A stretch of DNA of 20,107 bases from Clostridia bacterium (GTDB lineage Bacteria > Bacillota > Clostridia > Christensenellales > Borkfalkiaceae), in NCBI GenBank assembly GCA_900769565.1, contig CAAGHC010000047.1, positions 1 to 20,107 of the forward strand, written 5' to 3'. A model generated the notes under the pieces. It was not told the DNA's origin. It saw only the letters and a list, made by a program, of their open reading frames with translations, and did no database searches. Of the stretch, positions 7,619 through 14,776 are shown in pieces. Made by a program: the position numbers and the translations under genes. Position 1 is the stretch's first letter, and every line of letters starts with the position of its first letter.

Positions 7619-8791
7619 ATGAAAATTTGCGCTTGTATTGCCGAGTATAACCCTTTTCATCTCGGTCATTTAAAACACATTGACTATATTAAAAACGAAC
7701 TCAAGGCCGATAAGGTTATCGTTTTGATGAGTGGAAACTTTACCCAGCGTGGCGAATGTGCCGTGCTAGATAAGTTTACACGTGCTCGTCACGCTATTTT
7801 AGCAGGTGCAGACGCCGTGATTGAACTTCCTAGCGTTTTCGCAACTGCAAACGCCGAAGTTTTTGCCAAGGGCGCTATCAACCTTTTATGCTCGCTTAAG
7901 ATTGCAGACGGGCTTTGTTTCGGTGTAGAAAGTGGCGATAGGCAAAGTTACCTTTCCCTCGCAACGGCCATGAATAACGAGAATAAAGAGTTTAAAAAGA
8001 CCTTAAAAGAATATTTAGATAGTGGCGTTTCCCTTGCTAAAGCCAAATTTGAAACGGTAAAAGCGCTTAACGGCGACAGGTTTGACCAAAATCTAATAGC
8101 CACCCCTAACAATATTTTAGCCCTTGAATACGTTAAAGCGTTAGATAAAAAGCAAAGCGATATTCAATTCTTCCCTATGATTAGAGAAGGCGACCATAAC
8201 GACAAAACTTTGAAAAAGGGAATAACTAGCGCAACTAGTATTAGAAACGCACTTAAAATGGACGAGATTAAAAAGATTAAAAAATGCGTTCCATCTTTCG
8301 TGTACGAAGACTTGAACGGCTACCCGACTGACTTCGACAAAATTATAATGTCAAGCATCATTACTACCCCTACCGAACGTCTTGCCCAAGTTCCAGACTG
8401 CACCGAAGGGCTAGAAAACAGAATTAAGGCATTAACCAAAGACAACCACACGATAGAAACGCTCGTTGAAAAGGTTTCAACCAAGCGTTACACTCAAGCA
8501 CGTATAAGAAGAATACTTACAGCCAACCTTTTAGGCATTACCAAAGACTTTACGGACGATTGCTTAAAGAGCGACCTATACTTAAAAGTTCTTGCCGTTA
8601 AAAAGGAAAGTAAAGACTTAATTTCACTAATGGCTCAAAATTCTACTATACCCGTTCTTACTAGAAAGAGTGATGCTGACGAATTAAAGAGAACGGCTAA
8701 AAAATGTTTCTTGACCGACGTTCTTGCAAATGACCTATACAATCTTGCAACGAACTCTATCCAAAACGAAAATTATATGTTAATAATTTAA
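7619..8791 (+). CDS. tmcAL: tRNA(Met) cytidine acetate ligase TmcAL
   Basis: TmcAL (formerly YlbM) makes N4-acetylcytidine at the wobble base C34 of elongator tRNA-Met. It activates acetate with ATP and does not use acetyl-CoA. The 390-aa protein begins with the nucleotidylyltransferase segment IAEYNPFHLGHLKH, with HLGH at 14-17, followed by VLMSGNFTQRGECAVLDKF, ADAVIELP and, later, ITSATSIRNAL. All are characteristic of the family. There is no clear Shine-Dalgarno site near the ATG (only TAAGG about 15 nt upstream), so translation may be weak. It lies beside pta-ackA, which produces and consumes acetate. In Bacillus the homologue lies near the yceD homologue and rpmF, so this is the same neighbourhood with pta-ackA in between. 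Confidence 0.94.
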   Translation: MKICACIAEYNPFHLGHLKHIDYIKNELKADKVIVLMSGNFTQRGECAVLDKFTRARHAILAGADAVIELPSVFATANAEVFAKGAINLLCSLKIADGLCFGVESGDRQSYLSLATAMNNENKEFKKTLKEYLDSGVSLAKAKFETVKALNGDRFDQNLIATPNNILALEYVKALDKKQSDIQFFPMIREGDHNDKTLKKGITSATSIRNALKMDEIKKIKKCVPSFVYEDLNGYPTDFDKIIMSSIITTPTERLAQVPDCTEGLENRIKALTKDNHTIETLVEKVSTKRYTQARIRRILTANLLGITKDFTDDCLKSDLYLKVLAVKKESKDLISLMAQNSTIPVLTRKSDADELKRTAKKCFLTDVLANDLYNLATNSIQNENYMLII

Positions 8792-8806
8792 TGCAAATAA
8801 AAACCA

Positions 8807-8838
8807 ACGGCGCATCTATCGTGATGCGCCGTTTTTTT
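8807..8838 (+). terminator. Terminator of tmcAL
   Basis: A perfect 10-bp stem (ACGGCGCATC/GATGCGCCGT) with a 6-nt loop and seven T, 15 bp after the stop. Confidence 0.93.
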
Positions 8839-8937
8839 GTTAGTTGAATGTTTTCTCTCTAAAACAACGTCAAACATCTTCGCTTGTTCAGTTGCCTTAA
8901 ATATTTCTCAAAATTATGGCTTTAATTAATCCACAAC

Positions 8938-9028
8938 GCGAAGGAAAAGGAAGCAGATATTTTAGTTGCTACTTGAAAATGCGAAAAAGTAATTTAAAAT
9001 TCAAAAAGCAATAAACACTGTTTACTGC
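8938..9028. repeat. 91-bp direct repeat, copy 1
   Basis: It matches the second copy (offset 145 bp) at 85 of 91 positions, and all six differences are transitions. Its last 21 bp (9008-9028) form an imperfect palindrome with the core TAAACACTGTTTA. Two of the differences (G/A at 8953, C/T at 8969) fall opposite each other in a possible 4-bp stem, AGCA/TGCT here and AACA/TGTT in copy 2, so the pairing is kept. Confidence 0.9.
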
Positions 9029-9082
9029 GGACTGCACGACTTTGCACTTCCTTCCCTGACGGACTAGTGCTCCGTAGCTTTT

Positions 9083-9173
9083 GCGGAGGAGAAGGAAACA
9101 GATATTTTAGTTGTTACTTGAAAATGTGAAAAAGTGATTTAAAATTCAAAAAGCAATAAACACTGTTTACTGC
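9083..9173. repeat. 91-bp direct repeat, copy 2
   Basis: Second copy, 54 bp after the first. Its palindrome (9153-9173) is identical to that of copy 1. CTGCTTCC at its end (9170-9177) is the reverse complement of GGAAGCAG at 8949-8956, so the whole unit 8949-9177 is flanked by an 8-bp inverted repeat. The linker contains CTCCG/CGGAG arms that could form a hairpin. No encoded protein is seen. Confidence 0.9.
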
Positions 9174-9472
9174 TTCCTGAATAATATATGATAAGGGGGA
9201 AAATGATGAGCTGTTTTGTTTGCCGTTAGGTGTTTTCCCTTTCGACAATGATATCTTACTATATTCGACAAAAATTGTAAAGCGTTTTTCACCTATTTTA
9301 AAAAATTTTTTGAAAATTTTTCACACAATTTAGCATAATAAAGTGGTTTTATGTTGAAAATTAACACTTTTTGATATTTAATTCCATTTTTGAGAAAAGT
9401 CGTGAAAAGTTGATGATAAAAAGCCTAACAATTTGTAAAAATATTTTAAATTATTTATCAACACTTGCATAG

Positions 9473-9509
9473 AAAAAAAGACTGCATCGAAAAAATCAAT
9501 GCAGTCTTT
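9473..9509 (-). terminator. Terminator of rpsF-ssb-rpsR (bidirectional)
   Basis: A perfect 11-bp stem (9477-9487 with 9499-9509), an 11-nt loop and a seven-T run on the minus strand. On the plus strand it is followed by TTTATTTTT and could also work there. Confidence 0.92.
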
Positions 9510-9524
9510 ATTTTTAACAATTGA

Positions 9525-9815
9525 TTATTCACCCTTGAAAGGTAACAAGTCAACCAATCTTGCACGCTTAATAGCAACAGCCAAAACTCTTTGGTGTTTA
9601 GCGCACACACCCGTCATACGGCGGGGAAGAATTTTACCACCTTCGGTAATGTACTTCTTCAAAGTAGCGATATCTTTGTAATCGATAACGTCTGCTTTTG
9701 CTTGACAGAAAGCACATACTTTTCTACGGGGAATTCTTTTAACAAACTTTTTACCTTCTTTTGCTGCTACATGTTCAGTAGCAGGTGCAGAAGTTATATT
9801 GGTATTTTCTTCCAT
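9525..9815 (-). CDS. rpsR: 30S ribosomal protein S18
   Basis: S18 binds the small-subunit platform as a heterodimer with S6. The 96-aa protein has a 24-residue low-complexity N-terminal extension before the conserved core starting at KFVKRIPRRK. It is a zinc-type (C+) S18 with C34, C37, C71 and H74 in CAFC and CAKH. RRMTGVCAKHQR and the AIKRARLVDLLPF tail are family hallmarks. AAGGAG precedes the ATG. It is the last gene of rpsF-ssb-rpsR and ends at a strong terminator. The usual downstream rplI is absent. Confidence 0.97.
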   Translation of the reverse strand: MEENTNITSAPATEHVAAKEGKKFVKRIPRRKVCAFCQAKADVIDYKDIATLKKYITEGGKILPRRMTGVCAKHQRVLAVAIKRARLVDLLPFKGE

Positions 9816-9856
9816 TTTAATTTCTCCTTAAATTTTCCTTAAAGGCAAAGCCTTGA

Positions 9857-10270
9857 TTAGAACGGAAGCTGATTATCGTCAATCGCTTCCAACTGGGGAC
9901 GTTCTCTCTTTGCGCTTACTACGCCGATATCAGAATCGGTTTCGCCTTGCATTCCCTTGGGGGTCAAGAACTCCACTTCGTTCGCAACAATGTCGGTAAC
10001 GTTTCTCTTAATACCGTCTTTATCTTCATAAGAACGTGTTTGTAAACTTCCGACAACGGCAACTTTGTTACCTTTCTTTAAGTATTTACCGCAATTCTCC
10101 GCTCTGCCACGCCAAACGGTTATATTGAAAAAATCCGTTTCACGAGTTCCGTCACTGTTAGCGTAATCTCTTGATACAGCGATAGAAAATCTGCAAACCG
10201 CAACACCACTTGGAGTTTCGGTGAGTTCGGGGTCTCTTGTTAAATTCCCTACTAAGATAACTTTATTCAT
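9857..10270 (-). CDS. ssb: Single-stranded DNA-binding protein
   Basis: SSB coats single-stranded DNA in replication, repair and recombination and recruits partners through its C-terminal tip. The 137-aa sequence has the OB-fold start MNKVILVGNLTRDPEL, the FFNITVWRG strand and KKGNKVAVVGSLQTRSY. After a short linker the acidic tip is DDNQLPF. The linker is short for Firmicutes SSBs. The gene lies between rpsF and rpsR as usual, 11 bp after rpsF with GGAGAG upstream. A small 5-bp hairpin (9842-9854) follows its stop and precedes rpsR. Confidence 0.97.
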   Translation of the reverse strand: MNKVILVGNLTRDPELTETPSGVAVCRFSIAVSRDYANSDGTRETDFFNITVWRGRAENCGKYLKKGNKVAVVGSLQTRSYEDKDGIKRNVTDIVANEVEFLTPKGMQGETDSDIGVVSAKRERPQLEAIDDNQLPF

Positions 10271-10281
10271 AATTTCTCTCC

Positions 10282-10563
10282 TTATCTTTTGGTAATCAAT
10301 CTTCTGATTACGCCGTCCGTAATCCCTGCGATACGTTTCAATTCAACAACGATAGTTTTTTCTGCTTCGAAAGTCATCAAAACGTAGTATCCTTCAGACT
10401 TGTAGTTGATGGGGTATTGTAATTTCTTCATGCCCCAACGGTCAGTTTTTTCAATAACACCACCGTTATTAGAAATCAAGCCTTCGAATTTCGTGATGAT
10501 AGCTTCCTTTGCTTCGTCGCTGAGATTAGCATCAAGGATATAGAGCATCTCGTATTTCGTCAT
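10282..10563 (-). CDS. rpsF: 30S ribosomal protein S6
   Basis: S6 is the partner of S18 on the small-subunit platform. The 93-aa protein begins MTKYEMLYILDANLSDE and contains the RWGMKKLQYPINYKSEGYY core and the RRLITKR tail, the standard bacterial S6 pattern without a glutamate extension. A strong GGGAGG site lies upstream. It heads the rpsF-ssb-rpsR operon and is preceded by a consensus promoter and a leader that can form an S6:S18-binding hairpin. Confidence 0.97.
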   Translation of the reverse strand: MTKYEMLYILDANLSDEAKEAIITKFEGLISNNGGVIEKTDRWGMKKLQYPINYKSEGYYVLMTFEAEKTIVVELKRIAGITDGVIRRLITKR

Positions 10564-10580
10564 AATATTTACCTCCCGGT

Positions 10581-10612
10581 CTTATTCGGCTTATGCACTA
10601 GGCACAAGCAAG
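10581..10612 (-). promoter_or_regulatory. Candidate S6:S18 autoregulatory leader motif
   Basis: In the rpsF leader, CUUG (10612-10609) and CUUGUGC (10608-10602) on the 5' side pair with GCAUAAG (10596-10590) and UAAG (10584-10581). This gives two stacked helices with loop CUAGU and a one-sided CCGAA bulge. A CCG-containing bulge on the 3' side of such a hairpin upstream of rpsF is the described S6:S18 binding element that mimics the 16S rRNA site. The match is from memory of the motif. Confidence 0.65.
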
Positions 10613-10655
10613 GTTTTATTAGCCTACGCGGATTACGCACGCGCAGAGTTTTTAA

Positions 10656-10684
10656 ATAATAACAGATATTTTGCGCTTTGTCAA
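10656..10684 (-). promoter_or_regulatory. Promoter of rpsF-ssb-rpsR
   Basis: On the minus strand TTGACA (10684-10679), a 17-bp spacer and TATTAT (10661-10656). It predicts a leader of about 85 nt. The upstream 814-aa gene ends only about 30 bp before it, without a visible terminator. Confidence 0.85.
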
Positions 10685-10716
10685 TTATTTTAGTACGTTT
10701 TTACAGTAATTTTAGC

Positions 10717-13161
10717 TTAAGATGATCGTCCACTTAATACATCAAGAACGTCTGGCACGCTTAATTTATAAAGTTCGTTAGACCAGTTACCGTCGGTTAC
10801 TAAATTTGCGTCTACAAGTTGGCGTATAGTGGAATTTTCAAACTTATGCGTTATACTGCTATCACCGTCTTGCAAGTTCTTCATTGTTGCCGTTTTTTCT
10901 TCAGTGTAAGCCGTCGCCTTGCCCATACTATCAGTAGTAGTTACATTAAAGCAAAGTATTAACCACAACCCCTCGTCCTTATGCCTATAATATATTTTTT
11001 CAGGTTCAGGGTCATCACTAGTTAACAGGGTAAACGTGGTAACTCCATCTTCATCTTCGGTCATCACGTACTTATCGGTCGTATTTACAGCTTTGCTACT
11101 GTCGTCGGTAAAGCAGTATTTACCAAATATCTCGTAAAGTTCAAGGTTATTAATCTTTTCGCCTATGTTCTCGATTTTAACGTCCGGGTCGTCAAGCAAA
11201 GTTTCAAGAATATGGTTTCCCTTAACTTGTTCTTTTTTAAGAACAGTGGAAAGGCTAACTTCACCGATGTCAAAGTCGGACATATCCCCAACTTTAATGT
11301 CCTTAAACGGCTTGCTTCCACACGCCTCTGATAAAACGCTTTTTAACGTATCGTTTGCAGAATCCATAACCGAACTTAAACTTACGTTATCAAAATTAAA
11401 GTCTGACGAACTTAATTGTATAATCTTCACCTGCCCGTAAACTTTATCCAAAGAACCTTCTTTCTCACTTGAAAGGTTGATATCGTAGGGCATGTTAAGC
11501 GCCTCTACAATTACCTGTTTTAGTTTAAGTTGAGCGTATGGCATTGCAGTTGATAACTTGATATTATCTACTTTGAACGTACCAAGGTCCCCCATAGTAA
11601 TATCGTCAAAACTATCAGCCCCGCACGACTCGGTTAATAAATTTTTTAACGTATCGTTATCGCTATCCATTACGGTAGCAAGTTTGATGTTGTTCATGTC
11701 TAACGTAGCAAGGTCGCCAACTAAAATTACGGGGTTTCCTTCGCCGTCGTCACCCGTTGCCGTAACGGCATCTAATAATATATCGTTAATATCGTCCTTA
11801 CCAGGCTCGGGTTCGGGAAGAACGGTTGAAAGAGCGATATTGTCCGTATCAATATTTTTAAGATGACCGATAGTAACCGTTTCAGCAGTAGGTCTTTCTT
11901 CGCCTTCGCCTACCACAACAGCATCAACAATCAAGTTGTAAAGTTCTTCATTATCTTCGGTATTTTCAAGCACCGAATTAAGCGTAATGTTGTCAACGTT
12001 AAAATTCTCATCCGTAAGGTCGCCTAAAGTAATATCTTTAGCACTATTAGCCCCTGTTGCGGACTTTAACATCTCGTAAATAACACCGTCTTCTTCGCCA
12101 CCTAACACGTCGAATAAGCCTATATCGTCAGCGCTTATTTCATCAAGGTCTTTAATTTTTTTGCCAGAAAAAATCTTCTCAACAAGTCCGTCTTCTTCAC
12201 CACTGCTTGCACCTGCAACTTCTAAAAGGTCGGTAATTTTAAGTCTTTCAAAACTCTCGGTAAGTAAATCAAGTGCATCTAAAATGGGGACTTTTGCAAG
12301 CGCACCAAAGAATAACTGTTTACCAACAGCGTCTGGCACACGATTTCCTTCATCGTCAAACGCACGCTTGTATTCGTAGGTCGAACTGCCTTCCGCCATG
12401 GGCGAAGTGCCACTATTTACGGTTGCCATATAATAGTAGAGTTTAGGATTAAAGCTAGATTTATCAGACTCGTTAGGAAGTTCGCCGTTAGGAACAGGTT
12501 CAAAATCCTTAAAGCATGAAATCTTACCTATATCGCCTAAAACGTCAATTCCGACAGAACTTTCAATAGTAGCCGAAACGATTAAACACTTTTGAAGTTC
12601 GTTCATCATGTTAGTTTCACCGTTTTGGTATGCAAACTTAACCTGATTTAACTTATCGTAATCAATGGTTATATATCCGTCTATGCCCGTACTCTTAATA
12701 AGGTCGTCTAGCGTTTTTTCAATTATGGGTAGGTCGGAAAAAGAATATTCGGAAATACTAAGCACTGCATCAAGTAAACTTTTTGAGGCAACGTTTGTGC
12801 TAACGTAATTTTCAACGTCTTTACCAAAGTAAGTGCTTACGGGCACTACTTTAACGCCAACGAAAATTGCACCCGCTACAATTGCAACGCTTGAAAGCAC
12901 GCCAGAAAACCATAAAAGGAAATTTTTAATAAAGCGAAATCTTGCAATCCTAAACGCTCTTTTAACTTTCTTTTTATAAATTCTTTCTTTAACCTGTTCT
13001 TTGGTTAACTGATTTTTTTTAGGTTTTTCTTCTGTCTTTTTCTTTTCAGCCTTTGCCTTTTTTTCTTTTTTAACTTTCTTTTTAGGCTCGTCAAAGTCGT
13101 CAATAACGGTTGGTCCGTCTTGCTCTTCGTCTATAGGCTCAATATTTTCATACTCGCTCAT
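10717..13161 (-). CDS. Single-pass membrane protein with degenerate extracellular repeats, function unknown
   Basis: I do not recognise this 814-aa protein. It has an acidic N-terminus (1-26), then a Lys/Glu-rich cytoplasmic stretch (27-80), then one membrane segment at about 81-106. Positive charge before it predicts an inside-to-outside topology, leaving about 700 residues outside. The outer part contains at least six degenerate units of 40-57 residues starting near 377, 429, 479, 521, 578 and 622. Their pattern is roughly ITxGDLxxFxxDNIxLSTV, then NDxLxxLLxEA. Weaker related units appear around 283-360 and 662-680, and the C-terminus (ELYKLSVPDVLDVLSG) resembles a last partial unit. There are no enzyme motifs and no sortase signal. 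A surface, septal or envelope-spanning structural role is possible but unproven. It follows cca with its own promoter in the cca 3' end and has GGAGAG before the ATG. Confidence 0.85.
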   Translation of the reverse strand: MSEYENIEPIDEEQDGPTVIDDFDEPKKKVKKEKKAKAEKKKTEEKPKKNQLTKEQVKERIYKKKVKRAFRIARFRFIKNFLLWFSGVLSSVAIVAGAIFVGVKVVPVSTYFGKDVENYVSTNVASKSLLDAVLSISEYSFSDLPIIEKTLDDLIKSTGIDGYITIDYDKLNQVKFAYQNGETNMMNELQKCLIVSATIESSVGIDVLGDIGKISCFKDFEPVPNGELPNESDKSSFNPKLYYYMATVNSGTSPMAEGSSTYEYKRAFDDEGNRVPDAVGKQLFFGALAKVPILDALDLLTESFERLKITDLLEVAGASSGEEDGLVEKIFSGKKIKDLDEISADDIGLFDVLGGEEDGVIYEMLKSATGANSAKDITLGDLTDENFNVDNITLNSVLENTEDNEELYNLIVDAVVVGEGEERPTAETVTIGHLKNIDTDNIALSTVLPEPEPGKDDINDILLDAVTATGDDGEGNPVILVGDLATLDMNNIKLATVMDSDNDTLKNLLTESCGADSFDDITMGDLGTFKVDNIKLSTAMPYAQLKLKQVIVEALNMPYDINLSSEKEGSLDKVYGQVKIIQLSSSDFNFDNVSLSSVMDSANDTLKSVLSEACGSKPFKDIKVGDMSDFDIGEVSLSTVLKKEQVKGNHILETLLDDPDVKIENIGEKINNLELYEIFGKYCFTDDSSKAVNTTDKYVMTEDEDGVTTFTLLTSDDPEPEKIYYRHKDEGLWLILCFNVTTTDSMGKATAYTEEKTATMKNLQDGDSSITHKFENSTIRQLVDANLVTDGNWSNELYKLSVPDVLDVLSGRSS

Positions 13162-13220
13162 TGCTCTCTCCTTAAATGTTGCTTTAAATCTTTAAATATA
13201 AGCATCAAATTAACCTAAAT

Positions 13221-13250
13221 ATTATATCACTCTATACTAGTTAATGTCAA
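13221..13250 (-). promoter_or_regulatory. Promoter of the 814-aa membrane protein, inside the cca 3' end
   Basis: On the minus strand TTGACA (13250-13245) and TATAAT (13226-13221) are separated by 18 bp. The -35 is formed by the last codons of cca. The start codon is about 60 bp downstream of the -10. Confidence 0.82.
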
Positions 13251-14616
13251 CTTTAATTAGTTCTACCTTTTTATAGTCTTTAACCGCCATGGCTATTAGA
13301 ACTTTTCTATCATTTTTACACTTTCCCGTCACAACTTTATAAAAAAGTTTTTTTATTTCTTTTCCGATTTTTTCCTTCTTAAACCCTATTTCCATTAAAT
13401 CTATAGGGCTAATTGCAAGTTCTTTTAACGTAAAGGGCACGTTTTCTTCTTTCATGTTTTTTATAACGTTATCCCACTTGGTACAAGTTGGGCAAGTATC
13501 GTGGGTGTCAAGACTTGCACGAAAATCTGCTTGTTTTACGAGCAACAGTTTATCTAGCAGTTCGCCCACGTCAACTATAAACTTTCTAACGTCGCTTTCC
13601 TTTTCAGAACAGTCTATGTCGTACATGTGCATTCGGGTTAACGCCTTAACTTCACTAATAGTTTTTTTGTCTGCCTTCATGCGGTTCAAAAATTTTGAAA
13701 TTATTTTTTCGCCTTCTATTGAGTGCTTATAATACATGCCGTCACGTTTCATACAAAAAGGCTTACCCACGTCATGCAATAATGCGGAAAGTCTAATGCT
13801 TTTATCTGCATACATCACACAGCGCAAACTATGTTCCAACACGTCAAACTTGTGAAAGTCTGCACGTTGAGCCATGCCCCTACCTAAAGTAAGCTCGGGC
13901 AAAATTCTATCTAGCACACGCGTATGGTCTAAAATTTTTAATCCTACGTAATGCCCGTTAGTGTCGGAAAAAGAGTATTTTCCGTCAGAATTTAAAATCA
14001 TTAAAAGTTCAGAATAAATTCTTTCTGAACTAATATCTAAAATATTGTCCGCATATTTAGTAGCGCCTAAAATCACGGCATCAGTTGGCTTAAACCCTAA
14101 TTCACCAGAAAACCTAGCAAGGCGCATAAGTCTTAACCCGTCGCTCTTAAAGACGTATTCTGGCGATAAAACGGTGTCAATTACTTTATTTTTAATATCG
14201 TCAACCCCATTAAGCGGGTCTACTATTTCGCCCTTTTTAATATCATAATAAACAGCGTTGCATTTAAAGTCCCTGCGAGTAGCATCAAGATAAATATCAT
14301 CAGTATACGAAGTACTGATAGGTGTATGTACACCACCCTTTTGGTATTCTTCCACTCTAAAACGCGTAAATTCGCACTTAACGTTATCGTCCTTAAAAAC
14401 CACCGTTCCCGTGCGCTTATATTCCGCAACCACCTTAAAGCCCACCTTTTCTAGGCAAGGCAAAAGCTCTTCTACGGAAACCGCGGAAGATAGGTCTATA
14501 TCGGATGATAAACTACCGTCGATAATGAAATTGCGAACAGCCCCACCCACCACGTAAAGTGGCTTGCTTAAAAGCTCGGCTAAACGTATAAGTTCGGGGC
14601 AAAGTAACTGTTTCAT
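13237..14616 (-). CDS. cca: CCA tRNA nucleotidyltransferase with HD domain
   Basis: This enzyme adds or repairs the 3' CCA of tRNAs. With the ATG at 14616 it is 459 aa. The nucleotidyltransferase head has VVGGAVRN at 22-29 and the catalytic DIDLS at 39-43. RRDFKCNAV and LRLMRLARF follow in the neck and RNA-binding region. A C-terminal HD phosphohydrolase-type domain has ALLHDVGKP and the later HSIEGEK. An in-frame TTG at 14652 would add 12 residues but overlaps the -35 box, so the ATG is preferred. There is no Shine-Dalgarno site and the promoter -10 ends 7 nt before the ATG, so the mRNA is probably leaderless. An A-adding-only or CC-adding-only enzyme cannot be excluded by eye. The encoded CCA of the tRNA at the left end suggests repair is at least part of its role. 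Confidence 0.93.
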   Translation of the reverse strand: MKQLLCPELIRLAELLSKPLYVVGGAVRNFIIDGSLSSDIDLSSAVSVEELLPCLEKVGFKVVAEYKRTGTVVFKDDNVKCEFTRFRVEEYQKGGVHTPISTSYTDDIYLDATRRDFKCNAVYYDIKKGEIVDPLNGVDDIKNKVIDTVLSPEYVFKSDGLRLMRLARFSGELGFKPTDAVILGATKYADNILDISSERIYSELLMILNSDGKYSFSDTNGHYVGLKILDHTRVLDRILPELTLGRGMAQRADFHKFDVLEHSLRCVMYADKSIRLSALLHDVGKPFCMKRDGMYYKHSIEGEKIISKFLNRMKADKKTISEVKALTRMHMYDIDCSEKESDVRKFIVDVGELLDKLLLVKQADFRASLDTHDTCPTCTKWDNVIKNMKEENVPFTLKELAISPIDLMEIGFKKEKIGKEIKKLFYKVVTGKCKNDRKVLIAMAVKDYKKVELIKVDIN

Positions 14617-14623
14617 AACTGAT

Positions 14624-14652
14624 ATTGTAGCACAATTTACAAATCTTTTCAA
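14624..14652 (-). promoter_or_regulatory. Extended -10 promoter of cca, predicting a leaderless mRNA
   Basis: On the minus strand TTGAAA (14652-14647), a 17-bp spacer and TACAAT (14629-14624), preceded by TGC. The ATG begins 7 nt after the -10, where transcription should start. Confidence 0.7.
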
Positions 14653-14753
14653 CCGATTGCCACAATTTATGCCTTTATCTACGCTATTTTAACTTATTTT
14701 CAAACAGATTCTTACAAAAAGTTGTGTTTTCTTTAATTTTGTAGTAAACTTTA

Positions 14754-14759
14754 TATAAT
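14754..14759 (+). promoter_or_regulatory. -10 box of the lipid kinase gene
   Basis: A perfect TATAAT lies 17 bp before the ATG. No good -35 is found at 16-18 bp, so the promoter may be weak or activated. Confidence 0.45.
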
Positions 14760-14776
14760 CTACTAGGGAGAATAAT

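Larger units (their letters stand above)
8839..9472. other. 630-bp non-coding region between convergent terminators
   Basis: No protein gene is convincing here. The left half holds two 91-bp direct repeats (listed separately). The right half, about 9240-9470, is very AT-rich. It has short direct repeats (TTCGACAA near 9243 and 9267) and a few sequences within one or two bases of a DnaA box, the best being TTATCAACA at 9455-9463; TAATCCACA is at 8927-8935. Both flanking genes end towards this region, so it is not needed as a promoter for either. Confidence 0.6.

Noticed and set aside
8938..9173. CRISPR array
   Set aside because: Only two long repeats with several differences, one spacer of 54 bp, and no cas genes.
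9203..9229. Eight-codon ORF (MMSCFVCR) after AAGGGGGA, possible leader peptide
   Set aside because: There is no clear promoter, no downstream gene on that strand, and it is too short to judge; chance is likely.
14617..14652. TTG start giving 12 more residues in the CCA enzyme
   Set aside because: The TTG is the -35 box of the promoter and has no ribosome site; the family start fits the ATG at 14616.
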